DNA from: Streptomyces sp. ICC1
GTDB taxonomy: Bacteria; Actinomycetota; Actinomycetes; Streptomycetales; Streptomycetaceae
Direction of reading: 5' to 3'
NCBI RefSeq assembly: GCF_003287935.1
Contig: NZ_CP030287.1
Location: 7,882,869 to 7,946,868 of the forward strand
DNA length: 64,000 bases
This document shows, piece by piece, positions 18,586 to 25,169 of the stretch (positions are counted from its first letter, which is position 1; each line of letters begins with the position of its first letter). The notes below the pieces were generated by a model. The model searched no databases and was not told where the DNA came from. It saw nothing but the letters and a program-made list of their open reading frames with translations. Both the position numbers and the translations under genes were made by a program.

Positions 18586-19986
18586 GTGAGCGGCCAGAAG
18601 ACAGCGGCATCGGACCCGTACTTTCCGGCCAACGGCGACCACCGTTACCGCGTGCACCGGTACGAACTCGCTCTGGAATACCGCCCGGGCCCCAACCGGC
18701 TGGCCGGGACGGCCCGGCTCAGCGCCATCGCCGGGCGGGCCGCGCTCGCCGAGTTCGACCTGAACCTCGCCGAGTTCAAAGTGGGCCGGATCCTGGTGAA
18801 CGGCCGGGCCCCGCACTACACCCACCGGAGCGGCAAGCTCCGCATCCGGCCGGCCAAGCCGCTGCCCGCCGGCGCCGCCTTCACCGTGGAGGTGCACTGG
18901 GCGGGCAACCCCAAGCCGGTGCGCAGCCCCTGGGGCGGCCTCGGCTGGGAGGAGCTGACCGACGGGGCGCTCGTGGCCAGCCAGCCGGTCGGCGCACCCT
19001 CCTGGTACCCCTGCAACGACCGGCCCGCCGACAAGGCCTCGTACCACCTCTCGATCAACACGCCGTCCGCCTACACGGTCGTGGCCGGCGGCCGCCTGCT
19101 CACCAGGACGACCGGGGCCAGCACGACCACCTGGGTCTACGAGCAGTCCGCGCCGACCTCCAGCTACCTGGTCGGGCTGTCCATCGGCATGTACCAGACG
19201 GTGCTCCTCGGGGACCCCGGGCTCGGCGGCGTGCCGCAGAGCGCCCACGTCCCGGCGCACCTGCTGTCGCGGTTCTCCCGCGACTTCGCCCGGCAGCCCG
19301 CCATGATGCGGCTGTTCGAGGAGCTGTTCGGGCCCTATCCCTTCGGGGAGTACGCCGTCGTCGTCGCCGACGAGGAGCTGGACGTCCCGGTGGAGGCCCA
19401 GGGCCTCTCCCTGTTCGGCGCCAACCACGTGGACGGAGCGCGCGGCTCGGAGCGCCTGGTCGCCCACGAGCTGGCGCACCAGTGGTTCGGCAACAGCGTG
19501 ACCATCGCGGACTGGCGGCACATCTGGCTCAACGAGGGCTTCGCCAAGTACGCCGAATGGCTCTGGTCGGAGCGCTCCGGCGGCCGCGGCGCGCACGAGC
19601 TGGCCGCCGCGGCGCACCGGCTGCTCGCCTCGCAGCCGCAGGACCTGCGGCTGGCGGACCCGGGCCGCAAGCTGATGTTCGACGACCGGCTGTACCAGCG
19701 CGGCGGCCTCGCCGTGCACGCGATCCGCTGCGCCCTGGGTGACGGAGCGTTCTTCCGGATGCTGCGCGACTGGGCCGCCGTGCACCGCCACGGAGTGGTG
19801 ACCACCGCCGGCTTCACCGCCCACGCGGCCCGCTACGCGGCCGAGCCGCTGGACGACCTGTTCTCGGCGTGGCTGTACGAGAGCGCCCTCCCCCCGCTGC
19901 CCGCGTCGCCCGGCCGCCCGCCGGCGCCGGCGATGCCCGGATACCCGCCCACGAACGGCGGGTCCGCGGGCGGGGTCTGGCGCTAG
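18586..19986 (+). CDS. M1 family zinc metallopeptidase
   Basis: 466 residues from GTG 18586. Zinc ligands are in VAHELAHQWFG (HExxH) with the third ligand Glu in WLNEGFAKYAEW, 18 residues on, exactly the M1 spacing. The N-terminal beta-rich domain is present, but the C-terminal helical domain of full-length aminopeptidase N is absent, so this is the short M1 form. No signal peptide. It lies downstream of the Pls-type synthetase on the same strand and could trim or detoxify its cationic product; that is inference. Its TAG stop lies in the CTAG end of a MITE-like repeat. Confidence 0.9.
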   Translation: MSGQKTAASDPYFPANGDHRYRVHRYELALEYRPGPNRLAGTARLSAIAGRAALAEFDLNLAEFKVGRILVNGRAPHYTHRSGKLRIRPAKPLPAGAAFTVEVHWAGNPKPVRSPWGGLGWEELTDGALVASQPVGAPSWYPCNDRPADKASYHLSINTPSAYTVVAGGRLLTRTTGASTTTWVYEQSAPTSSYLVGLSIGMYQTVLLGDPGLGGVPQSAHVPAHLLSRFSRDFARQPAMMRLFEELFGPYPFGEYAVVVADEELDVPVEAQGLSLFGANHVDGARGSERLVAHELAHQWFGNSVTIADWRHIWLNEGFAKYAEWLWSERSGGRGAHELAAAAHRLLASQPQDLRLADPGRKLMFDDRLYQRGGLAVHAIRCALGDGAFFRMLRDWAAVHRHGVVTTAGFTAHAARYAAEPLDDLFSAWLYESALPPLPASPGRPPAPAMPGYPPTNGGSAGGVWR

Positions 19987-20089
19987 TGCTGTGACCGGAA
20001 AGGTTCACCGGGTCGCGGCGCCCGGCACGGCACCTCGCCGCGTTGTCGGACCACCGAAGTACGTCCAGTACAAGCGGCGGCCCTCCGCC
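19983..20089. repeat. MITE-like element, copy 2 (one arm and centre)
   Basis: Starts CTAGTGCTGTGACCGGAAAG and matches the reverse complement of the complete copy (24272-24436) until about 20089, where it stops and a truncated lipoprotein gene begins. The CTAG gives the M1 peptidase gene its stop codon. The distal arm is missing together with the 3' part of the neighbouring gene, suggesting a deletion or a repeat-mediated misjoin. Confidence 0.8.
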
Positions 20090-20344
20090 CGGGGGCCCCT
20101 CCCAGCGGTCCTTGGCGATCAGGCCTTCCTGGAGGCCGACGAGCGCGGTGGCGTGCGTCAGGTTGGGGAAGTAGCCGATGCGGACCTCGGAGGCCGAGAG
20201 CTTCTTGCCGCCGGCGGCGACCTCCTTGGCGGGAGCATCGTCCTTCTTCGCGTCGGAACCGTAACCGCAAGCGGTGAGCAGCAGGGGAAGCGCGGTGATG
20301 GCGGCGATGGTGCGCAGGGTGGTGAGCGGTCTGGCGGCAGACAC
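20090..20344 (-). pseudogene. Sulfonate/nitrate/taurine-type ABC substrate-binding lipoprotein, truncated
   Basis: Only about 80 residues remain of a protein normally ~300-350 long. The GTG start at 20344 has an AAAGGA site. A signal peptide with lipobox LLTAC is followed by KLSASEVRIGYFPNLTHATA and LVGLQEGLIAK, the conserved start of SsuA/TauA-like binding proteins. Homology stops at the MITE remnant on its 3' side. Downstream of an Rrf2 regulator and of an RRHID-type leader peptide on the same strand, so it was probably a sulfur-limitation gene. No permease or ATPase genes follow. Confidence 0.8.
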
Positions 20345-20648
20345 GGAGGTGTCCTTTCACGGGATGTGGATCGGGGAAGTACGGAGAACGGGCTCGGCGA
20401 AGTCATCGGCATCCCCGACATCCGCTCCCGGCCGCGGGCGACGGGATCGCGGTCGCGGGTCGGGGTGCGGAGGGGCGGCGGACCTCAGGGGGCGGCCGGA
20501 CCGTGCATCGCTCACCCGCGCCGGAAAGCGCGCGGGTGGTGAGGCGGGTCGAGGGGCGGCCGCCGGGCCGACGGTGAGCGGGGCGGCACAGCGGCGCCGG
20601 TGAAGCTCTGCGCCTGGGGCCGGCTTCTGGGGACGGCTTGCGACAGCC
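20345..20648. other. Leader region between leader peptide and binding-protein gene
   Basis: 304 bp with no gene on the minus strand. It separates the leader-peptide stop from the lipoprotein start and is GC-rich with several short inverted repeats; I cannot single out one attenuator hairpin with confidence. This is where transcription attenuation would act if the leader is regulatory. Confidence 0.35.
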
Positions 20649-20711
20649 TCAGGCGGGCTGACAGATGGCGCTGGACGTACGGACCAGGTCGATGTGCCGG
20701 CGGGAGGTCAG
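20649..20711 (-). CDS. Short RRHID-type leader peptide, sulfur locus
   Basis: A 20-residue frame ending TSRRHIDLVRTSSAICQPA. It shares RRH-[IV]-D-x2-R-x2-SA-[IV]-C with the plus-strand peptide at 22866-22949. Peptides of this kind, with a cysteine codon near the end, occur upstream of sulfur-assimilation genes in Actinobacteria and are thought to sense cysteine by attenuation. No ATG or GTG is in frame; the best start is a CTG at 20711 that overlaps the TGA stop of the Rrf2 gene (CTGA), implying coupled re-initiation. The start choice is uncertain; the peptide match is strong. Confidence 0.7.
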   Translation of the reverse strand: MTSRRHIDLVRTSSAICQPA

Positions 20712-21166
20712 GGATTGGTCCAGGCGTCCGGGGCGTGGGCCAGCTCGGACACGGCGGCCGGCAGGTCCGAGGACGCGACGTCGGCGAGCGACACGCCGTC
20801 GAGGATCTCGCGCACGTTGGCCCGCAGTGCGATCCACAGGGGGAGCAGGGCCTCGGCGGGACCGGTGTAGGACAGGTCCGGCGGGCGGACCCCGCGCACC
20901 GAGACGAGCGGTCCGTCCACGACGCGGATGACGTCCGCGATGCTGATGGACTGGGCGGGCTTGGCCAGCCGGTAGCCGCCGTTGCCGCCGCGCTGGCTCA
21001 GTACGAGACCGCCCCGGCGCATGTCGTTGAGGATGCCCTCGAGGAACTTGTGCGGGATGTCCTGCGCGTCGGCGATGGCTTCGGCCTTGACCGGGCCGTC
21101 GTCCTGCGACGCGGCAAGCTGCAGTGCGGCACGTACCGCGTAGTCCGCCCTGGCTGAAATCCGCAT
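20708..21166 (-). CDS. Rrf2 family transcriptional regulator
   Basis: 152 residues; the ATG at 21166 begins MRISARADYAVRAALQLA, the family's usual N-terminus. The winged helix includes KAEAIADAQDIPHKFLEGIL and RRGGLVLSQRGGNGGYRLA, followed by the dimerisation helix. There is no cysteine at all, so no Fe-S cluster as in IscR or NsrR; this is closer to the CymR kind that senses sulfur status through partner proteins or small molecules. It lies between the SfnB-like gene and the leader peptide on one strand, so it probably autoregulates this unit through the palindromes at 22617 and 22807. Confidence 0.92.
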   Translation of the reverse strand: MRISARADYAVRAALQLAASQDDGPVKAEAIADAQDIPHKFLEGILNDMRRGGLVLSQRGGNGGYRLAKPAQSISIADVIRVVDGPLVSVRGVRPPDLSYTGPAEALLPLWIALRANVREILDGVSLADVASSDLPAAVSELAHAPDAWTNP

Positions 21167-21215
21167 GGTGGCATTATCCCGCACCCGGAGTCGGCCCGCG
21201 TCCGGGCGCCCCGGG

Positions 21216-22427
21216 TCAGCGGAAGGTCGCGGCCATCGCCCGGTGGGAGCCGTTGATGTAGTGCTCGCCGATGGAGCGCAGTCGGTGTGCGGCGGGGTGG
21301 TGGGCCGTCAGGACGCGGGCGTTGCGCCAGAAGCGGTCCAGGCCGGGGGCGTCGGCGAGTTCCAGCACCCGCGCGGTGATGTGCAGGGCCGCCTTCGACG
21401 TCACGGTCTCGGCCGTGGCGACCAGCGCGGCGACGCCCGCGGGCTCCTCGTCGTCGAGCCGCGCACCCGTGTCCAGGGCCTGCGCCATCACCTCTGTGGC
21501 CCGGTCGACCATGGCGGTGGCCGTCTGGGCGGCAGAGGCGAGCTCCCCGTACGTCAGGAAGAGGTCCGGGTCCTCACCGGGCAGCCGGTACGCGCGCCCG
21601 CCCCTGCTGAGGTCGCGTGCTTCGGTGAGGGCGCCCTCGGCGATGCCGAGGCCGACGTGGCACAGGGCGAGCTGGAGCGCCGGCTCGGCGAGCGCGGTGA
21701 ACGGGGCGGTCGACTCCTCGTCGTACGGCCGATGGTCCAGCACCTGCTCGGGCGTGACGGAGACCCGGTCGAGCACGACCTGCCCCGCGCCCGCGACGCG
21801 CTGCCCGAGGCGGTCGTGCGCGGGCTCGACGGTCACGCCCCGCGTACCGGGCGCGATGCGTACGACCAGGACGTCGCCGGTCGCGGCGCAGACGGCGTCC
21901 ACCACCAGCTGGTCGGAAACGGCCGCGGCCGTGTCCACGAACCGGCGGCCGGTCAGCAGGTAGCCGGTGTTGCGGGGCCTCGGGGTGAGGCGCGGTCCGT
22001 CGGTGACGTCGTCGGGCGCGGGGGTGCGGATCGCGCCGGTCCACAGCCACTGCTCGCGCACCGACTCCTCTTCGAAGGCGGCCGGGTCCTGGTGGCTCCC
22101 GTAGAAGCGTCCGCTCCAGGCGTGGACGTAGTGGCGGGCGAGTACGTCGCCGATGGAGCTGTCCGCCGTGGCGATCTTCCGGATGACGGCGCATCCGGTG
22201 CGCCAGTCCGTCCCGCGGCCCGGCCCGGGCGGGGTGAGGGCTGCCAGCAGGCCGGCCTCGCGGATCCGGGCCAACTCGTCGGTCGGCGAATCGCCCGCCT
22301 GGTCACGGGCGATGGCGTCGGCGGCGAGGTCGTCCGCCACATCGCGCGCGGTCCGCAGGAGCGTGCGGCGCCGCTCGTCGGCGGGCCGGCGGCCGGCGGT
22401 GCTCGGTGTCGTCGGCACCGGCGTCAC
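21216..22427 (-). CDS. SfnB/DszC-like acyl-CoA-dehydrogenase-fold oxidoreductase
   Basis: About 403 residues. It has the acyl-CoA dehydrogenase fold: helical N-terminal domain, central beta domain (QWLWTGAIRTPAPDD, TGYLLTGRRFVDTAAAVSD) and C-terminal four-helix bundle (TYGELASAAQTATAMVDRA). The set resembles the sulfur-acquisition SfnB and flavin-dependent DszC monooxygenases rather than classical beta-oxidation enzymes, since the catalytic Glu region is not evident. It would use reduced flavin from a partner reductase to attack organosulfur compounds. The GTG start at 22427 overlaps the stop of a 25-codon upstream ORF (GTGA), implying coupling or an N-terminal frameshift. Confidence 0.85.
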   Translation of the reverse strand: MTPVPTTPSTAGRRPADERRRTLLRTARDVADDLAADAIARDQAGDSPTDELARIREAGLLAALTPPGPGRGTDWRTGCAVIRKIATADSSIGDVLARHYVHAWSGRFYGSHQDPAAFEEESVREQWLWTGAIRTPAPDDVTDGPRLTPRPRNTGYLLTGRRFVDTAAAVSDQLVVDAVCAATGDVLVVRIAPGTRGVTVEPAHDRLGQRVAGAGQVVLDRVSVTPEQVLDHRPYDEESTAPFTALAEPALQLALCHVGLGIAEGALTEARDLSRGGRAYRLPGEDPDLFLTYGELASAAQTATAMVDRATEVMAQALDTGARLDDEEPAGVAALVATAETVTSKAALHITARVLELADAPGLDRFWRNARVLTAHHPAAHRLRSIGEHYINGSHRAMAATFR

Positions 22428-22501
22428 CGACAGGCCCGGGTGCGGGTGAGTGGCGCGGGGACCGGGCGGACGGCGGTGCCATGCGGGATGGCGGTGGTCA
22501 T
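22424..22501 (-). CDS. 25-residue upstream ORF coupled to the SfnB-like gene
   Basis: The ATG at 22501 has a GGAG site 8 bases upstream. The peptide ends RTRACR and its TGA overlaps the GTG start of the oxidoreductase gene. It does not match the RRH[IV]D leader motif. It may be a short coupling or leader ORF, or the true N-terminus of the oxidoreductase detached by a one-base error. Confidence 0.45.
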   Translation of the reverse strand: MTTAIPHGTAVRPVPAPLTRTRACR

Positions 22502-22520
22502 GTCGGATACTCCGGAACGT

Positions 22521-22560
22521 TGTCGGCGGGCGTCGGCGGGCGTCGGCGGGCGTCGGCCGG
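22521..22560. repeat. Four 10-bp tandem repeats
   Basis: The unit CGTCGGCGGG is repeated, with one change each in the first and last copies, in the 5' leader of the SfnB-like transcript. It could be a slippage-prone tract; no coding role is seen. Confidence 0.75.
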
Positions 22561-22616
22561 TGGTCACGGGTGAGGTGACGGGCACGGGCGGGGGTGCCGG
22601 TCGCATTCCCACCTTT

Positions 22617-22633
22617 CCCATCGGATTGATAGG
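22617..22633. promoter_or_regulatory. Candidate Rrf2-type operator, minus-strand promoter
   Basis: CCCATCGGATTGATAGG is an imperfect palindrome of form CCYATC-N5-GATRGG. Reading the minus strand it lies just downstream of a plausible promoter (TTGCCC, 17 bases, GAGTAT), so binding would block the SfnB-like operon. A related palindrome occurs at 22807. Confidence 0.5.
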
Positions 22634-22806
22634 GATACTCGCCCCAAGTGGCCCTCCGGGCAAGGGTGTGACCGCATGGTGGACGCTTCCGTCTTGGGAT
22701 GAAAGATGACGGAGAGTCAAAAGGGTGTGCGACGACCCATTCAGGAGGGTTTGACCGCATTATCGGTACCGGTCGGTGCGTCAGCTTCGGTGAACATCCA
22801 TCATTT

Positions 22807-22823
22807 CCTATCTTCTTAGTAGG
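22807..22823. promoter_or_regulatory. Second candidate operator, upstream of leader peptide
   Basis: CCTATCTTCTTAGTAGG agrees with the 22617 site at most outer positions when 21-bp windows are aligned (TTCCxATC and TAGGGA shared). It ends 6 bp before a TTGACG hexamer, consistent with control of the plus-strand leader and regulator transcript. Confidence 0.45.
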
Positions 22824-22829
22824 GAAGTC

Positions 22830-22859
22830 TTGACGCGCGCCCGTCGCGCACCTCACGAT
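22830..22859 (+). promoter_or_regulatory. Candidate promoter of leader-peptide transcript
   Basis: TTGACG at 22830-22835 and a weak CACGAT at 22854-22859 are 18 bp apart, just ahead of the leader ATG at 22866, so the transcript would be nearly leaderless. The -10 is poor; the call rests mainly on the -35 and position. Confidence 0.35.
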
Positions 22860-22865
22860 GTGGCC

Positions 22866-22949
22866 ATGTCCCCGTCGCAGCCGTTGTTGGTACGCCGCAG
22901 GCACGTTGACTTCCGTCGCGTAGCCAGCGCCGTCTGCCGACTCTTCTAG
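22866..22949 (+). CDS. Short RRHVD-type leader peptide
   Basis: A 27-residue ORF from ATG 22866, reading MSPSQPLLVRRRHVDFRRVA and ending SAVCRLF. It shares RRH-[IV]-D-x2-R-x2-SA-[IV]-C with the minus-strand peptide at 20649, 2.2 kb away, although the flanks differ. It is followed at 225 bp by a winged-helix regulator gene on the same strand. The lone Cys codon near its end would make ribosome stalling sensitive to cysteine supply. Peptides of this type are known in Actinobacteria; that this one regulates the downstream gene is inference. Confidence 0.75.
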   Translation: MSPSQPLLVRRRHVDFRRVASAVCRLF

Positions 22950-23174
22950 GGCTTCTTCGCAGGGCATTCCTCCGACGCGCACCGGCGTTCCGGTCGCGGT
23001 CCTCCTCCGTGTGCCGCGCTTCCCCGCACCCCGGCCCCTCTGTGCCGTGCGGGCCCGCCCGGTGTGTGCGGCGCGCCGGCCGTCCCGGTCGGCCCGTCAC
23101 GGAGCCCCCCATGCCCCGTCGTGGCCGGACATCCGGCATCCGTACCCCACTCCGTGCAGCCGAAGGGGCTCATC

Positions 23175-23738
23175 GTGACCACCGCGCTTCCCGTTCCCGT
23201 ACCCGCCCTGCGCCGTTCTCCGGCCCCCCGCCTCCAACTGGTCGGCGACCGCCTGCCCGGCTACCCCGCCGCCGGGACGGGCGACGGCCGCGTCGGGTAC
23301 CTCGTGTTCCTGCCGGCGAACGTCGATCCGGTGGCCCTGATGAACGCGCACGGCATACGCCCGGAGGTCCAGCCCTTCGAGACCGGGCAGGCTCCGGCTC
23401 CCGCACCGGAACCCGAACCGGCCCTGCCGCTCGGGCCCGTCCGCTCCGACGACGCCATCCGGGTGGACCACGCCCGGCGGATGATCGAGGTCGACGGCCG
23501 TGAACTGGACCTGACCTACCTGGAGTTCAGCCTCCTGGCCCACCTCGTGAGCCACCCGTACACGGTGCACGCGCGGGAGGCCCTGATCTCCGGCATCTGG
23601 GGGTACGGGCACATCGGTGACGGCCGAACCGTCGACGTCCACGTGGCCCGGCTCCGCCGCAAGCTCGGTCCCGCCCACCGGGACCGCATCTCCACGGTGC
23701 GCCGGGTCGGCTACAAGTACGTGCCCGATCACCGGTGA
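23175..23738 (+). CDS. OmpR-type winged-helix regulator without receiver domain
   Basis: 187 residues from GTG 23175, with a GAAGGGG site. The C-terminal ~95 residues are a Trans_reg_C winged helix (MIEVDGRELDLTYLEFSLLA, then DGRTVDVHVARLRRKLG and VRRVGYKYVP). The N-terminal half is not a phosphoacceptor receiver domain; it has a Pro/Glu/Ala-rich linker (about residues 70-90) after a short domain with GYLVFLPANVDPVALMNAHG. So it is not a standard two-component partner and may sense a ligand or be constitutive. The leader peptide 225 bp upstream suggests expression tied to cysteine status. Confidence 0.85.
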   Translation: MTTALPVPVPALRRSPAPRLQLVGDRLPGYPAAGTGDGRVGYLVFLPANVDPVALMNAHGIRPEVQPFETGQAPAPAPEPEPALPLGPVRSDDAIRVDHARRMIEVDGRELDLTYLEFSLLAHLVSHPYTVHAREALISGIWGYGHIGDGRTVDVHVARLRRKLGPAHRDRISTVRRVGYKYVPDHR

Positions 23739-23762
23739 GCGGAGCGGAAGTGCGCGAACGGC

Positions 23763-23801
23763 AGCAGGGCCCGGACCGCGCGTCGCGGTCCGGGCCCTGC
23801 T
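23763..23801. terminator. Bidirectional terminator hairpin
   Basis: An 18-bp perfect GC-rich stem (AGCAGGGCCCGGACCGCG and its complement) with a CGT loop, between two convergent genes. Confidence 0.85.
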
Positions 23802-23832
23802 CCGTGCGGTGCCGCCCTGCGGCGGCTGTGCG

Positions 23833-24054
23833 TCAGCTCTGTGCGGCGTCGGCCGCGTCGCCCGCCTGCCCGGCGCCCTCGGCCGCGTCGGCCTTCTCGC
23901 GCATCTTGCGCACCAGCTCCGCCTTCTGGTCGGCGGCACCCTTGCGGTCGAGGTTGCGGTGCGGACCGTTGTTCTGCCGTTCGGCGCGGGACAGCCTCTT
24001 GCGCTGGCCGCCGCCCATGCCCACGGGGTTGTTGATGTTCTTGCTGACGGTCAC
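23833..24054 (-). CDS. Small basic DUF6243-type protein
   Basis: 73 residues from 24054, starting MTVSKNINNPVGMGGGQRKR. Strongly basic in the first half and Ala/Asp-rich in the second, with no hydrophobic segment. I recognise it as the small conserved Streptomyces protein annotated DUF6243. Function unknown. Upstream lies an array of four GACGTC sites (24114-24147) that might regulate it. Confidence 0.8.
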   Translation of the reverse strand: MTVSKNINNPVGMGGGQRKRLSRAERQNNGPHRNLDRKGAADQKAELVRKMREKADAAEGAGQAGDAADAAQS

Positions 24055-24113
24055 GGGTTCTCCCGGAAATGATGTGAAGTGATCTACGGATTCATCGGTG
24101 GGGGACGGGCAGC

Positions 24114-24147
24114 GACGTCGAAGGACGTCAGGACGTCGAGGGACGTC
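24114..24147. repeat. Array of four GACGTC palindromes
   Basis: GACGTC occurs at 24114, 24124, 24132 and 24142, spaced 8-10 bp (about one helical turn). It is about 60 bp upstream of the minus-strand small protein gene. It may be a regulator array or a simple tandem repeat; no promoter is assigned. Confidence 0.5.
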
Positions 24148-24167
24148 AGCAGGAGCCCATCACGCTC

Positions 24168-24206
24168 TCACTCGTAAATCGGCGCCTGGAAGAACTGGAA
24201 GAACAT
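24168..24206 (-). CDS. Possible 12-residue aromatic peptide MFFQFFQAPIYE
   Basis: A minus-strand ATG-to-TGA frame encodes MFFQFFQAPIYE. Composition (four Phe, two FFQ units) is unusual for random GC-rich sequence, and it sits in the leader of the DUF6243-type gene. No clear ribosome site is seen. Listed with low confidence as a leader-peptide candidate. Confidence 0.25.
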   Translation of the reverse strand: MFFQFFQAPIYE

Positions 24207-24271
24207 GACAAAGACGTTACCCGGTTCCGTCGGCTCCGCACACCAACCCGTTCGCCGCCCCGGGATGATCT

Positions 24272-24436
24272 CTAGTGCTGTGGCCGGGAAGGTTTGCCGG
24301 GTCGTGGTGTCCGGTGCGGTGCATCGCAAGGCGGAGGACCACGCCTCGTACTGGCCGTACCGGTGTGGTCCGACAACGCGGCGAGGTGCCGTGCCGGGCG
24401 CCGCGACCCGGTGGACCTTTCCGGTCACAGCACTAG
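24272..24436. repeat. MITE-like hairpin element, copy 3 (complete)
   Basis: 165 bp bounded by CTAG at both ends. The terminal inverted repeats run ~50 bp imperfectly; the right end reads in reverse as CTAGTGCTGTGACCGGAAAG. It has no ORF of its own. The right CTAG gives the TAG stop codon of the azoreductase gene. Copies at 2477 and 19983 match it. It is probably mobilised by a transposase elsewhere. Confidence 0.85.
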
Positions 24437-25062
24437 CTGGCCGGGGCGAGGTTCGTGTCGCGGGCGGCTTTCAGGGCTTGCGCGTGGAGCTCGGAGGCCT
24501 GGTCGCGGAGGCCTTCCATGCCCGGGGTGGTGGCGGCGAGGGTGAGTTCGCGCTCGATGACGGTGAGGTCGGCCTGCCAGACGTCGGCGAGGATGCGCCT
24601 GAGGTAGGGGGTGGAGTGGTCCCAGCCGTCGCGGGGGGTGCCGGGGCCGTAGCCGCCGCCGCGCACGGTGGCCAGTACGGCCGGCTTGCCCTCCAGGATC
24701 GGAGTGGGGCCGCCCGCTCCCGTGATGACGAGGTCGGCCCAGGTCTTGAAGTGCTGGGACACGCCGTAGTTGTACAGCGGGACGGCGAGCACCAGTGCGT
24801 CGGCGCCCGCGAGCTCCTCCGTGAGTGCGCCGGCCAGGGCGAGGGCTCCGCGCTGGGCGTCGGTGCGGGCGGGTTCGGGTGTGAACCCGGCCACGGTGGC
24901 CAGCGCCCAGGCGTCGGCCGGAAGGGGGTCGGTCCCCAGGTGGCGGCGTACGACCGGCTCGCCGGGGTGGGCGGCGGTCCATTCGGCTTCCACGACGTCG
25001 GCGATCTCGGCGCCGGCCGAGGTGTCGGGGAAGAGGCTGAAATCAAGACGCAGCAAGGTCAT
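24433..25062 (-). CDS. FMN-dependent NADH azoreductase/quinone reductase (AzoR-like)
   Basis: 209 residues with a flavodoxin-like fold. The N-terminus MTLLRLDFSLFPDTSAG is the FMN phosphate-binding region; ADALVLAVPLYNYGVSQHFK and the ATVRGGGYG segment are typical AzoR positions around the isoalloxazine ring. It reduces quinones or azo compounds with NAD(P)H. Divergent from a TetR regulator, with an inverted repeat at 25132-25153 in the shared promoter, so it is probably induced by a toxic quinone or electrophile that releases TetR. Its stop codon is provided by the MITE-like element. Confidence 0.9.
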   Translation of the reverse strand: MTLLRLDFSLFPDTSAGAEIADVVEAEWTAAHPGEPVVRRHLGTDPLPADAWALATVAGFTPEPARTDAQRGALALAGALTEELAGADALVLAVPLYNYGVSQHFKTWADLVITGAGGPTPILEGKPAVLATVRGGGYGPGTPRDGWDHSTPYLRRILADVWQADLTVIERELTLAATTPGMEGLRDQASELHAQALKAARDTNLAPAS

Positions 25063-25131
25063 GGGTGTCTCCGCAGGTCAGCGGGATGCAGGTCCCGGAT
25101 GGTCGGCCGGTGGTGGCTCCGTCAGCCAGCA

Positions 25132-25153
25132 TAAACGGACTTTACCCCGTTTA
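25132..25153. promoter_or_regulatory. TetR-type operator in divergent promoter
   Basis: TAAACGG and CCGTTTA form a perfect 7-bp inverted repeat around an 8-bp spacer, ending 16 bp before the TetR start and about 70 bp from the azoreductase start. Position and form suit dimeric TetR binding to both promoters. Confidence 0.65.
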
Positions 25154-25169
25154 GAAGTCCCGCTGTAGC

